Source: Cryptomeria japonica
Lineage: Eukaryota > Streptophyta > Pinopsida > Cupressales > Cupressaceae
DNA length: 64,000 bases
Assembly (NCBI RefSeq): GCF_030272615.1
Contig: NC_081406.1
Location: forward strand, 237,313,922-237,377,921
Reading direction: 5' to 3'
The notes beneath the pieces are model-generated. The model made no database searches. It was given only the letters and a program-made list of their open reading frames with translations, and had not been told where the DNA came from. Below, in pieces: positions 21,990 through 34,211 of the stretch. The position numbers and the translations under genes are program-made. The first letter of the stretch is position 1. The number at the start of each line of letters is the position of its first letter.

Positions 21990-24482
21990 TGATAGGGAGG
22001 TAGTGAAAGAGGGTGTTGCCCAATAGGTTTGTATGTTTGCTAAGTGATAGGTCCTTGCTGGTTACAAGGTGTAGTCACCAAAATCAGAGTGTAAGAGGTT
22101 TATAAACAACCTAGCAACTCTCCTTGAACCACCTCCCTAAATCCAACTTATCTTGTTTGCTCAAGGGCTTCAACACCATAGCTTTAGGCTTTGTGGTATG
22201 ACACCTTAATCTCTCATTTGGGATTCATTTCCTCTATCCCCGACCTATTCTCTGACTACACAAGGTCTCCTTTTGTTGGTTTACAAGTTTGTGTCAAGTT
22301 TTGCTCCCAATGGGTGACTTTAGTCTTCTACGTTTTGGGGTGTAGAAGTCCTTCCCAAGTGCTACAAACTAAGTTTTGGAGTCTACCACACCAAAAGTGT
22401 TAAATGCATGTAAGGCCAACTTGTCTCAACTATATTTTATGGATTTTAGGCTTTACATCCTCCATTTGTGTACCCAATTTGACAAAAAACCAAATTTGAG
22501 GCCTAAAACGGGCTACAAGGAATTAGCCCTCCTTTTGGGGTTTTGTGCTCACCCTGCTCCAACGATGGACTTCCAGACTAAAAGAATCTCATATATGGAT
22601 ACCCTTTTGGGATTTATTGAAGATTTTCTAAGTTTTAGGGTCCCTTAAGCCTTCTCCATGACTGTCCCAAAAATGGGTGCAAAAAGGAGGGTTTGGAAGG
22701 GTTTTGGTGGCAAACATGGACTAACAAGCTTAAGACCTTCAATATGAACCATGCACACTTGGTTCTACCATGTTGCATGCTAGTTAAGCCACAAAAATAC
22801 AGTTTTACACCTTTCCAAAGTTAGGGAACAAGATTTACAAAAATTGCTTATGAGGGGTATGCAACAATGACAACTTTTCCATTCTTGCTGTCTACAAACA
22901 CATCAATTACATGAGTAACCAAATACATTCAAATAATGTGAACTCATCTATCATTAGGAACAAAAGAGAATCGCATTAACCCCGCACAAAAGCCATTAGG
23001 CAATTACAAACAAAGAGTTGTTCACTGACAAGGAAATTATGACTGCTTTTTTGCCTTCTCACTGTTTTTTCACTTTGGACCTACACTTTACACTGTTAAA
23101 ACTCTTATTGAAGGTATGATTAGTGCTTTCTTAGAAATGCTCTTCCTTTTGATGCTTTATGTCCTTCATACCTACCACTTGGAAGAGGAAGATTACAAAA
23201 ACCAATCAACCAAGAATACAAAAATCAGTCTTAAATGACTGTGACAGCCAACTGGGCATTACAACCTTGCCTAAAGGATCATTAATTGATCTTTGGAAAC
23301 CTCAAGACCCATGGATAGGGTCAAAAAACATTCCCTGATCTTGTTTTCAAACAAATAGAGAGAGACACAATGCTTTACAAACTCCAATGTATGGTGGAGA
23401 GTAAGCGAGTGAAAGGAAATTAACTCCAAAACAGTGACTCACTGTCTTTTACATTATTTTCACAAACTAAAAATGAAATTATCCTCTTCATGGCTTAGAA
23501 AGCCTCTTTGCCTTTACATTCATCCTTAAAGATCAAAACAGGTCTGATTGTCTGATGAATGCATTTGCTATAGAAGAGCAAAGCATTAAATTTCTTCAAG
23601 ACCCTAGCCAAATGGCACACTTGCCTAGGGCTCTATGGCCACAAAACTTCTTGCACCTGCATTTTGGCAATAAAATAATGTATATACATATCTTACAAGT
23701 TGACCACCTAGTTCTTGAGAAGCCATGAACATTTAGGGCTTCAAGAAGCCAAGTTGGTCAAGCATCCTTGCCAATTTCCTAGACAAGGCAGTGAAACTGT
23801 CAAAACTAGATAATTTTGCACAAAACTCAAAACTTAGTGAAATTCAATGCCACCAAAGGGAAAAGATTAAGGAAACATAAAAGTACTGGAAAATGCAAAA
23901 ATATTATGGTCACGTACAACAGGTGTACGGACTGTTGCTCACATGGAGTCAAAACATAGTGAAAAACAAGGTAAAAATGGTGCAAACTTGCAAAGTGCTT
24001 GATAATTCCAAATGATCAACCCTTACAATGCCTCACAAAAGAGAATAAATACCTCTCCAAGTTAGTTATCCTCCTGTATGAACAGGTACATGTCCAAGAG
24101 CACACAAATTTGACATTTTCATTTCTAAAATGACAACTATTGATGCCTAGATGATGCAAGGTTGGTCTAAAAAACCACGAATAATCTTAGAAAATTACTC
24201 ACACATAAAAACCAAGCACAAAACATGCCTAAACACTTTTCAAAACAAAAACACATTAAAAACTCACTTTTGACAACAATTTGCCAAGCAACTCCCAAAC
24301 TGGCAACTTTGAGCAAAAAGAAGAAAACAGGAAACCAAGACCACACAATGGGTTCAAAACTCAACCAAACAACCTAGAACAACTTCAAAAACATCTTAGA
24401 CAACTTTCCAACTTAAAACTAATAAAAAGCAAACTTTCTATCAAACCTGTGGTGAAAAATGAGGCTAGGTGCTCCTACACCA
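21990..24482 (-). repeat. 3' LTR of the chromovirus (left copy)
   Basis: It starts TGATAGGGAGGTAGTG and ends GTGCTCCTACACCA on the plus strand. It aligns over its full length with 35,870-39,418 apart from the nested solo LTR there. The open frames at 22,191-22,648 have near copies in the other LTR, but without protein motifs, and I treat them as chance. Confidence 0.93.
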
Positions 24483-24494
24483 TACTCCCCCGGT
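24483..24494 (-). promoter_or_regulatory. Polypurine tract of the chromovirus
   Basis: On the minus strand ACCGGGGGAGTA lies directly before the 3' LTR, at the expected place for plus-strand DNA priming. Confidence 0.75.
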
Positions 24495-24504
24495 GACAAA
24501 GAAG

Positions 24505-24666
24505 TCATGTGACTCCTTTGGGCAGAAAAGAGAGAGGAATACCGGCCTTGTGGAAGTCACTTTTAGGTATCCAAGTGGCTTCAGAGGTTGGTTGATCTTT
24601 CCACTTGATCAAATGTTCAAAGTAGTCATGCTTTCTAGTCTTCTTGATGAGTCTGGAATCAAGTAC
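24505..24666 (-). pseudogene. Chromodomain of the chromovirus integrase
   Basis: Right after a TAG (24,667-24,669) the same frame continues VLDSRLIKKTRKHDYF and then HLIKWKDQPTSEATWI. This is the aromatic-cage type pattern of a chromodomain (Y/F..EHLIKWK....TWE). It ends at a TGA (24,505-24,507). In chromoviruses this domain at the integrase C-terminus steers insertion to marked chromatin. Here the upstream stop would remove it. Confidence 0.8.
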
Positions 24667-25692
24667 CTATTTAGGAATGGGAGAAGAAGAAGAGGGGAGA
24701 GATAGATCAAAAAGGGAATGTGAAATGTCTGAAGCTCTCTGAGTCTCTTCTGGAGGATACCCCTTGAAAGGTACCAAATCTACGACATTAAAGATATGAG
24801 ACAAGGAAACATCAGCAGGTAAATCAATCTTATAAGCATTTGGACCATACTTAGCCAAAATCCCGCAAGGTCCAATTCTTCTCATCTGTAACTTGGTAGG
24901 AACTCCCTTTTGCAATCTAGAATTGTTGAGATGCACCATCACAAAATCTCCAACTGAGAATTGGACATCCCTCTTTGAAGCATCCACCCTTGCCTTGACT
25001 CTTGCTGTGGTGTCCTGCAAAGACTGCTTAACCTGTTCATGGATCTCTTTTAGAGATTGTGCCATATCCTCTGCTGTCCCACTAACATGTTGCAAGTTAG
25101 TCACATCATCTAACTCAAAAACACCTCTTGGATGCATACCATAAACAATCTGAAATGGACTCTTACCAGTGGATTTGTTTACATTGTCATTGTAGGCAGA
25201 GTCTGCCTGTGGGATGAGCTGATCCTAGCTTTGTCCATACTCCTTGGTGAGACATTTGAGTAGATTACCCAATGTTCTATTCACCACTTCTGTTTGGCCA
25301 TCTGTCTGTGGATGGTAAGCTGAGCCAAAAGACAAGTTAGTACCCAATTTCTTCCACAAAGTCTTCCAAAAATGACCCAAACACTTAACATCTCTATCTG
25401 ACACAATGCTAGATGGCAAACCATGTATTTTGACAACTTCTTTAAAGAAAAGGAAAGCAATATGACTAGCATCATTAGTAGTTTTGCAAGGTATAAAGTG
25501 AGCCATTTTGCTAAATATGTCAACAACCACAAAGATACTGTCATACCCTGCTTTTGTCTTTGGTAAACCTACAACAAAATCCATGCTGATGCACTCCCAT
25601 GGCCTAGAAGGAATGGGAAGTGGCTGATATAAACCAGCACTAGTGCTATTACCTTTGGCCTTCTGACATACCATACACTGTTCAACATACAT
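24667..25692 (-). pseudogene. Chromovirus integrase
   Basis: The zinc-binding end is intact across the stop at 25,693: HNGCLSGHFGLNKTL upstream, then [13 protein letters not shown]. The catalytic triad is present: Asp in [16 protein letters not shown] (about 25,570), Asp in [12 protein letters not shown] (about 25,390) and Glu in [15 protein letters not shown] (about 25,280). A TAG after EYGQS (25,225) interrupts the core. The GPF/Y-like module reads RRIGPCGILAKYGPNAYKIDLP (about 24,850). The normal length and motif order show that only point stops have inactivated it. Confidence 0.9.
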
Positions 25693-26312
25693 CTAGACAT
25701 CTCTCTGCATCTTAGGCCAGTAATAGAAGCGTTGAACCAACTCTAAGGTCTTATTGAGACCAAAATGGCCACTCAAACACCCATTGTGTTTCTCTTGGAT
25801 AAGGTTTTCTCTCATGGAACCTTTAGGAACACACAACTGTCCTCCCCTGAATAACAAACCATTCTGCAATGTATAGTTAGCATACTCACTATGGAAATGA
25901 TTCTCAAAAGCAAGACAAACTTTATAAGCAACAACAAAATCATCATCATTAGGATACAAATGTTGAAAGCAATCAATACCAATACTCTTAACTTGGATCT
26001 CTTGAATAGTCAACAATCTCCTACTCAAAGCATCAACTACTTTGTTACACAGGTCTTTCTTGTGCTTAAGAGTAAAGGTGTATGCTTGTAGGTATTCTAC
26101 CCATTTCACATGCCTATGGTTGAGTTTATCTCGAGAATTCAAGAAACTGACTGTCTGGTTGTCTGTATACACAACAAATTCTTTAGGAAGCAAGTAATGC
26201 CTCCACTTCCTGAGTGCCTGCACCAATGCATATAACTCTAAATCATAAGATGAATACTTTTTCTTTGCATCATTCAGTTTTTCACTAAAGAAAGCAACTG
26301 GTCTATTATCTT
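25693..26312 (-). pseudogene. Chromovirus RNase H, C-terminal part, cut by the Copia insertion
   Basis: It continues the domain started at 33,037-33,100 on the other side of the Copia element. It carries RPVAFFSEKLNDAKKKYSSY, Glu in YDLELYALVQAL, Asp in VVYTDNQTVSFL and Asp in NKVVDALSRR. The first catalytic Asp (ECDASHLAVGAVLS) lies on the far side of the insertion. The frame then runs into the integrase zinc region and stops at 25,693. Confidence 0.9.
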
Positions 26313-26317
26313 GACTC
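26313..26317. repeat. Target-site duplication GACTC, left copy
   Basis: GACTC directly precedes the Copia LTR and recurs directly after the right LTR at 33,032-33,036. Confidence 0.92.
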
Positions 26318-27364
26318 TGTTGGTATTTTGGTATGGTTTTGTCATTGATGTCAACACCTGCTAAATTCACCTACTTTGGAGATCCAGCAACATTCACCGG
26401 CAGACAGTAAACTGTGCAAACAGTTACCGCTATATGATCAACCGGCAGGATATAATGTTCACCGGTACCTGCATTGACATGGAAGATGCTTGGTAATGTC
26501 AAAGACATCATATGGACACTTTACTATGAAGTAATAATCATTGGTATATTCTCATTTGCATATTTGCTTTTACCGACAAATAGGTCCAGGTTATCTAGGG
26601 TTACACCAGCAGGTTTATCTTTTCTAGATCAGCTATGGAGATGATTTATTATTGTTGTAAATGCATTAAGCCGACATGTTCAATCAGTTATTGCATCGGA
26701 TATTGTATTATTTGTAAAATGTTTTTATTGTAATATCTTGTAGAGTCGACCTACTAAAATTGGTCTTAGGGTATGGTATAAATGTAAGATCTTATTTGTA
26801 AGATCAAATGTGGAATGTGAAAAAGAATTGTGTGAAGGTATATGTGAGATCAAGTAGAGGTATACATGAAGACATCATTCGAAGGTGAAGTTAGGTTTTT
26901 GTAGAAGCATAGCAGCATTACACCGGTACTGAATCCAACATATGAAGATGCTATTTTGTGCAGTACATTCTCATTGGATTTAACCATCCAACTGTAGTCA
27001 GTGTGACTCCCATTTGTGATTGAGCAGTGAGCTCTAGGCTGTTGGCCTTTCTGCATGTGCAGACCCCTCTTTGTACACTTACTATCAATAGTAGTATCAT
27101 CTGATTGTGGGTAAGGTTTCCCACTGTGGTTTTTTCCCTTACAGGGTTTCCATGTACAAATATTGGTGTCATGTGTTGTGGATGACTTTGTGCTTATGTT
27201 TCATGCATTAATTCTTACCGGTATAGCAATTTTCTGTTAACACTGTCTACCAACATACTTAACTGTCTTACCGGTATTAAGCATTAAGTTGGTTAATAAG
27301 ATTTTGGTTTGAATTTATTAGACAACTGATTCACCCCCCCTCTCAGTTGTCTCCGGGACCTACA
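26318..27364 (+). repeat. 5' LTR of the Copia element
   Basis: 1,047 bp. Compared with the other two copies in the window it lacks 10 bp after TCTAGATCAG (near 26,630). It contains the GTGGTTTTTTCCC...GGGTTTCCA stretch near 27,120-27,150 that is shared by other Copia LTRs here and probably marks the transcribed R region. Confidence 0.95.
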
Positions 27365-27366
27365 AT

Positions 27367-27378
27367 TGGCATCAGAGC
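27367..27378 (+). promoter_or_regulatory. Primer-binding site, initiator Met tRNA type (one mismatch)
   Basis: TGGCATCAGAGC lies two bases after the LTR. The usual plant initiator-Met primer site is TGGTATCAGAGC, as seen intact at 41,869, so this copy has one T-to-C change. Confidence 0.8.
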
Positions 27379-27421
27379 CTAGTCCTCTTTTTGTAGAAGT
27401 TTAACAACTTGAGGAGATCCA

Positions 27422-30400
27422 ATGTCTACTAATTATTTCAGAAAGGATAGTCCTAAACTTGATGGAACCAACTATGGGATATGGAAAATCAGAATGGAGA
27501 CACATCTGAATTGCATTGGTAAAGACATCTGGGAAGTTACTAAGAATGGTTATACTACTGCTGTAGCTGGTCAGACTGCTCCCATTACTTTAGCTAAAGA
27601 TGGAGAAAATGATTGCAAAGCAAGAGAAGCACTTTTGAGCGCATTATCAGATCAACAAATCATGGGATTATCAGATAGATCCATTGCAAAAGCTATTTGG
27701 GATCATTTCAAAACACTGAATGAAGGGGATTCCACAGTCAAAATTGCAAAACTTGAAAGCTTCCGAGTCAGGTATGAACATCTGAAAATGGAAGAAGATG
27801 AAAGGATTTCTGCTTTTATGGAAAGAGTAAATGAAATTGTTTTGGGTATCAAATGTTGTGGAGGAACCTTGAGTGAAGATGAGATTGTTTCAAAAATCTT
27901 AAGAGGTTTTCCACCGGCATATAAAATGAAGGTTACTGCTATAAATGAGTTAAGAACAATGCCTAATACATCAGTAACTAGGGATACATAGATTGGAAAA
28001 CTTTCAGCTTTTGAAATTGAGGAATCTGGTCCTGTTGCTACTATAAAAACTGATTTGGCCTTCAAAGCATCAACATCATCTGCTCCATCTTTTGACAAAT
28101 CAGATTGGAGAGCCTTCTATGCAAGAGAACTTGAAGAAACCAGGAAGGAGAATGAAGAGCTTGAAGAAATTGAAGCACTATTTGCAAGAAAAATGCCAAA
28201 AGGTCCAATTGGAAGTAAGTATGAAGGTAAAGCACCCTTTAAATGTTTCAACTGCAATAAGATTGGTCATATGGCTTCAAGATGCCCTGATAGACATGCT
28301 AGACTAAGAGAAGAAGCTAGAAGGACATACAAACCTAATCCTGAATATCAGAGATACAAATTTAAGAAAAACAAAGATAAATCTTGTTACATTGCTGATG
28401 AAGGTGTGACCGATGATTCTGATGAGGATCCAGCAGACAACAGATGGGTCTTTGTTGCTATAATAGAAGATCAACCGGTACCTATTGCTCAACCGGTAGA
28501 ACAAGCCCTAGCAGCTAAAGTTGAATCAAAGTATGAATGGATTATTGACTCGGGATGCTCACATCACATGACTGGAGACAAAGGTAAATTCTTGAACTTT
28601 CAAGAATACAATGGAGGTTTAGTAAGATTTGGAGATGACAAAGCCTGTTCAATCAAAGGTAAGGGTTCAATATCTCTTGATGGTAAACATAACACTGACA
28701 ATGTCTACTATGTTGAAGGATTAAAACATAATCTTTTAAGTGTCAGTCAATTAGTTGAGAAAGGTTTTCAGTTACAATTTAAAAATGGAAAATGCAAAAT
28801 CATGAATAGAATTAGTTTGGAAATTGCAACCAGTAATCAGACTAGAGGTAATATCTTTCATTTGAATAACAGTGAAAAGGCATGTTTAATTGCTCATATA
28901 GATGAAAGTTGGCTATGGCATAAAAGACTATGTCATGTAAATTTTGATTGCATGGTAAAAATCAGTACTTCTAAGGCAGTTAGAGATCTACCTAAAATTG
29001 TGAAACCTCAGAATACAATTTGCAAGGAATGTCAATTTGGAAAACAAGTTAGAGCTAGTTTCAAAAGTATTCCAGAAAAATCCAATAATGCTCTTGATTT
29101 AATTCACACTGATTTATGTGGTCCAGCTAGAACTAAAAGCTTATAAGGTGATAGATATTTCATGCTAATTATTGATGATTATTCTAGAATGTGTTGGGTT
29201 ACTTTTCTCGGAGAAAAATCAGAAGCACTTGGGAAGTTCAAGCTATTCAAAGCAATGGTTGAAAATGAAACCGGTAAGAAAATTAAATGTTTAAGATCAG
29301 ATCAAGGAGGAGAATTCACATCTAGAGATTTTAATACATTCTATGAAGTAAATGGAATCAAAAGACAATTATCAGCACCTCGGACACCACAACAGAATGA
29401 AGTTGTTGAAAGGAAAAACAAAACTATTTTGGATGCAGCAAGAAGTATGTTATCAGAAGCAAATCTACCATGTGTACTGGAGAGAGGCAGTAAGCACTGC
29501 TGTCTATACATTCAACAAAGTTCACATCAAAGGTGAAACCGGTAAGACCCCTCATGAACTATGGTTTGGTAATACTCCTACTCTTAAGTATTTCAGAATT
29601 TTTGGAAGTAAATGTTATATTAGAAGAGATGAGTATATTGACAAGTTTGATCCTAGAAGTGATGAAGGAATATTTCTTGGTTATTCATCTAAGAGTAAAG
29701 CTTATAGATGTTTTAATAAAAGATTATAGAAAATTGTTGAAAGTAAAAATGTAAAGATTGATGAATAATTCAGAGGAACTTCAAGGTATATAGACTCTGA
29801 ACCGGTAACAGAAATTATGACAAATGAACCAATAGTAAATCCAACGGTACAAAAGGATGATCCAGTTACTCTGGTATCATCAGAGGATTCCACAGTAATT
29901 GAAGAACAACAACAGACTAAGACACCCCGATATGTAAGACTGAATCATTCTGAAGATCAGATAATTGGAAGCAAATTTAAAGGAGTCATGACAAGAGGAA
30001 GATTGGCTAATGAAGAGGTATGTCTTATTTCTCAAATTGAACCATTATCTATCAATGAGGCATGTGAAGATAAATTTTGGATTAAAGCTATGGAAGAAGA
30101 ACTAGGACAAATTGAGAAAAATAATACTTGGACATTAGTTCCCTGGCCTGAAAATAAAAATGTAATTGGAACCAAATGGGTATTTAGAAACAAACTCAAT
30201 GAAGATGGCAAGGTTGTCAGAAATAAAGCAAGACTAGTATGTAAGGGATATTCTCAGAAAGAAGGAGTTGATTACAATGAAACCTTTGCACCGGTAGCCA
30301 GAATTGAGGCAGTTAGATTATTCTTGGCCTTTGCAGCTCACAAGGATTACAAAGTTTACCAAATGGATATTAAATGTGCATTTTTGAATGGAGATCTTGA

Positions 30401-31574
30401 AGAGGAAGTCTATATTGAACAACCTGATGGATTTTCTTTGATAGATGACAATAATATGGTTTGCAGATTAAGAAAAGCTCTGTATGGATTAAAACAAGCT
30501 CCGAGAGCTTGGTATGCAAGATTGGATAAGTATCTTTTAAAGATTGGTTTTACTAAAGGAAATGCATATAGAAATTTATATTACAAAGTAACTAATGATG
30601 ACATCTTGATTATGGAAGTATTTGTTGATGATATAATCTTTGGAGGAGAAGATGGATTATGCAAATAATTTTCTCTTAAAATGCAGCATGAATTTGAAAT
30701 GTCTATGATCGGAGAAATAAAATTCTTTTTAGGATTGCAGATTTTACAGACTGATAAAGGCATATTTTTGAGTCAATCTAAGTACTTGAAAGAACTACTT
30801 AAGAAATTTGGGATGGAGAACTCTAAACCGGTAAGCACACCTATGACTACAAACGACAAATTATCTCAAAGGGATGAATCTACACCTATTAATCCAACTA
30901 GATACAAATCTATGATAGGAGGTTTACTGTATTTAACACAAACCAGACCTGATATTATGAATGCAGTATGTATAGTTTCTAGATTTCAGAGTAATCCTAA
31001 GGAAAATCATGAATCAAAAGTAAAAAGGATTTTTCGGTACTTACAAGGCACAACAAATCTTGGATTATGGTATCCTAAAGATGAAAATTTTGATCTATAT
31101 GCATACACAGATGCAAATTGGGCAAGAGATGTGGATGATAGAAAAAGCACCACTGGAGGAGCATTCTTTCTTGGAAAGAGATTAGTTTCTTGGTTAAGTA
31201 AGAAATAGAGTTGTACATCTTTATCAACAGCAGAATCAGAATATGTTGCAGCAACAACAAACTGTACACAGGTACTTTGGCTTAAGCAAATGTTGAAAGA
31301 CATAAAGGTAAAATGCAAGGAACCTATTACTATATATCGTGATAACACTGCAGCAATTGATATATCTAAGAATCCAGTATTACATTCTAAAACAAAACAT
31401 GTTTCTATCAAACTGAATTTTCTAAGGGAAAAAGTTGAAGAAAAGGAGATAAAACTGGTTTATGTGAATACTAAAGAACAACTTGCAGATATTTTCACAA
31501 AACCTTTGCCTAAGGAAACTTTTGAGTATCTCAGAGATCAGCTCGGAGTCTTACCTCCACCAGTAGAGATTTAG
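27422..31574 (+). pseudogene. Copia gag-pol polyprotein (broken)
   Basis: ATG at 27,422 (MSTNYFRKDSPKLDGTNYGI) opens a Copia gag (UBN2 type). A CCHC knuckle (CFNCNKIGHMASRC, about 28,250) follows, then protease (IIDSGCSHHMTG, about 28,545), a GAG-pre-integrase His/Cys domain (about 28,915-29,040) and integrase. The integrase has Asp in IIDDYSRMCWVTFL (29,165), Asp in SDQGGEFTS and Glu in NEVVERKNKTILD. RT follows ([35 protein letters not shown], catalytic FVDDIIFGG at 30,620), then RNase H (AYTDANWARDVDDRKSTTGG, STAESEYVAA). In-frame stops lie at 27,989 (TAG), 29,143 (TAA), 29,727 (TAG), 29,766 (TAA), 30,666 (TAA) and 31,206 (TAG). One frameshift (probably a lost base) is near 29,475. The catalytic residues survive. 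Confidence 0.93.
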
Positions 31575-31974
31575 ACAGTTGATGATTGTCATCAACTGGC
31601 ATAATTAAATAAACAAATCTTTTATTCTGGTATTTGATGAGGAAGCTACTTCTCAGGGGGAGTAGTTGGTATATTGAAATTGGTTGGTATTTTGTATGAA
31701 CATGACTTTTTGTGACTTTGGCATTTGATGTCAAAGGGGGAGAGATATATGGAAAAACATTAAGGAAAGATATATGAAAAATGCATTATCTTTTTGAGGA
31801 GAGATTGGTATGAGAGATTGGTATTGAAAATAAATCTTTGAATAAACACATATTACTCCCAGGGGGAGAAATGGAGATTGTTGATTTTTGTACTTGGCAT
31901 TTACTTGGCATTTCTATTTTGGCACTTTGATGGTTTTTCCATCTTGTGTTGCCATCAATGCCAAAGGGGGAGAT
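31575..31974 (+). promoter_or_regulatory. Copia 3' region with repeated polypurine tracts
   Basis: The tract AAAGGGGGAGAT at 31,963-31,974 touches the 3' LTR and is the expected polypurine tract. Similar tracts occur upstream at 31,654-31,662 (CAGGGGGAG), 31,732-31,742 (CAAAGGGGGAG) and 31,861-31,868 (AGGGGGAG). No gene lies in this stretch. Confidence 0.75.
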
Positions 31975-33031
31975 TGTTGGTATTTTGGTATGGTTTTGTC
32001 ATTGATGTCAACACCTGCTAAATTCACCTACTTTGGAGATCCAACAACATTCATCGGCAGACAGTAAACTGTGCAAACAGTTACCGCTATATGATCAACC
32101 GGCAGGATATAATGTTCATCGGTACCTGCATTGACATGGAAGACGCTTGGTAATGTCGAAGACATCATATGGACACTTTACTTTGAAGTAATAATCAATG
32201 GTATATTCTCATTTGCATATTTGCTTTTACCGACAAATAGGTCCAGGTTATCTAGGGTTACACCAACAGGTTTATCTTTTCTAGATCAGCATGGCACGCT
32301 ATGGAGATGATTTATTATTGTTGTAAATGCATTAAGCCGACATGTTCAATCGGTTATTGCAATGGATATTGTATTATTTGTAAAATGTTTTTATTGTAAT
32401 ATCTTGTAGAGCCGACCTACTAAAATTGGTCTTAGGGTATGGTATAAATGTAAGATCTTATTTGTAAGATCAAATGTGGAATGTGAAAAAGAATTGTGTG
32501 AAGGTATATGCGAGATCAAGCAGAGGTATACACAAAGACATCATTCGAAGGTGAAGTTAGGTTTTTGTAGAAGCATATCAGCATTACATCGGTACTGAAT
32601 CCAGCATATGAAGATGCTATTTTGTGCAGTACATTCTCATTGGACTTAACCATCCAACTGTAGTCAGTGTGACTCCCATTTGTGATTGAGCAGTGAGCTC
32701 TAGGCTGTTGGCCTTTCTGCATGTGCAGACCCCTCTTTGTACACTTACTATCTGTAGTAGTATCATCTGATTGTGGGTAAGGTTTCCCACCGTGGTTTTT
32801 CCCCTTATAGGGTTTCCACGTACAAATATTGGTGTCATGTGTTGTGGATGACTTTGTGCTTATGTTTCATGCATTAATTCTTACCGGTATAGCAATTTTC
32901 TGTTAACACTGTCTACCGGCATACTTAACTGTCTTACCGGTATTAAGCATTAAGTTGGTTAATAAGATTTTGGTTTGAATTTATTAGACAACTGATTCAC
33001 CCCCCCCTCTCAGTTGTCTCCGGGACCTACA
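31975..33031 (+). repeat. 3' LTR of the Copia element
   Basis: 1,057 bp, from TGTTGGTATTTTGG to GGGACCTACA. It matches the left LTR and the solo LTR at 37,800. GACTC follows it directly. Confidence 0.95.
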
Positions 33032-33036
33032 GACTC

Positions 33037-34211
33037 AAGACTGCACCTACTGCAAGATGACTGGCATCACATTCAATAGTAAAGAGTTTATCAAAGCTAG
33101 GAAGGATTAACACTGGCTGTGTAGGAACTCTAGTTTTGAGTAACTCAAACCCCTTATTGGCTGCTTTTGTCCATTGAAACTTGACCTTATGACCACCCTT
33201 TATTATATCTAACATGGGTGCACAAATCTCACTGAACCCTCTGATAAACTTTCTGTAAAACTGGGCTAGACCATGAAAACTTCTAACTACACTGGCTGAT
33301 TGTGGGGTTGGCCAATTTGTTATGGCTGCAACTTTTGATTGATCCATCTTAAGATCTCCGCTGGACACAACAAAACCAAGATAGACTAGCTCTTGTTTCA
33401 TAAAATCACATTTCTCCAGATTTATGGTTAACTGCTCATTAGATAATCTTTGCAAAACAATAGCTAAGTGTTTCAAATGCTCCTCTTTAGTCTTACTAAA
33501 AATGAGAATGTCATCTAAGTAGACTACCACAAACTTACCAAGAAAATCCTGCAATACTTCATTCATTAACTTCATAAAGGTACTGGGAGCATTAGAGAGT
33601 CCAAAAGGCATAACCAACCATTCATAAAGACCCTCATTTGTTTTGAAAGCAGTTTTCCACTCATCACCCTCTTTTATTCTTATCTGATGGTAACCACTTT
33701 TTAAGTCTATTTTGGAGAAATACCTCACACTCCCTAAACAATCCATCAAATCTTCTATCCTAGGAATAGGGAACTTGTACCTTATGGTGATTTTGTTGAT
33801 AACTCTGGAGTCTGTGCATAGTCTCCATGTGCCCCCTTTCTTAGGTGTTAACACAGTGGGTATGACATAGGGACTTATACTCTTTCTTATTAATCCTTGA
33901 TCCAACAACTCTTGAATTTGCCTAGCTACCTCTTTGTTTTGTTCAGGAGTGATTTTATAAGCTACTTTGTTTGGCAAAGAAGCTCCTGGTATAAAGTCAA
34001 TATGATGACTAATGGCTCTAGGAGGAGGTAATGTTGCTGGTTGTCCATCACTGATGATGTCCTTAAAGTTATCAAGAATTTGCTGCACTTCTTGTGGGAT
34101 CTCTACTTGTTTTTCTTTCTTCTCCTCCTTAGGTTTCACTACAAGTGCATAACCAATACCATCTCCCTCTTTCATGGTTTGGATGAACTCTTTTTCATTG
34201 ACTAATAGCAC
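33037..34211 (-). pseudogene. Chromovirus reverse transcriptase and start of RNase H
   Basis: A long open minus frame. The N-terminal part has ASLPNKVAYKITPEQNKEV. The RT core reads SPYVIPTVLTPKKGGTWRLC, KIDLKSGYHQIRI and MPFGLSNAPSTFMKLMNEV. The catalytic YLDD is in VVVYLDDILIFSK at about 33,525. The thumb is LVYLGFVVSSGDLKMDQSK, followed by the connection and the RNase H start with IECDASHLAVGAVLS. The Copia element interrupts it right there. This is one of the best-kept coding segments of the window. Confidence 0.93.

Larger units (their letters stand above)
26318..33031 (+). mobile_element. Ty1/Copia retrotransposon, complete, 6.7 kb, decayed
   Basis: LTRs (TGTTGG...CCTACA) at 26,318-27,364 and 31,975-33,031 flank a primer site, one long coding region (27,422-31,574) and a polypurine tract. 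GACTC is duplicated at both ends. It sits in the RNase H of the minus-strand chromovirus, in the opposite orientation. By eye the LTRs differ by about 28 substitutions in 1,046 aligned bases (near 2.7 percent) plus a 10-bp deletion in the left copy. It is therefore clearly younger than its host. The integrase-before-RT order identifies Copia. I do not assign the clade. Confidence 0.95.

Noticed and set aside
22191-22648. Open frames in the chromovirus LTR that recur in the other LTR
   Set aside because: They are repeated only because the LTRs are copies. No protein motif is present and they lie in the non-coding LTR.
26850-27172. Minus-strand frames repeated at 32,516-32,838 and 38,441-38,662
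   Set aside because: They lie in three copies of the Copia LTR, and the similarity comes from LTR copying. No protein family is recognised.
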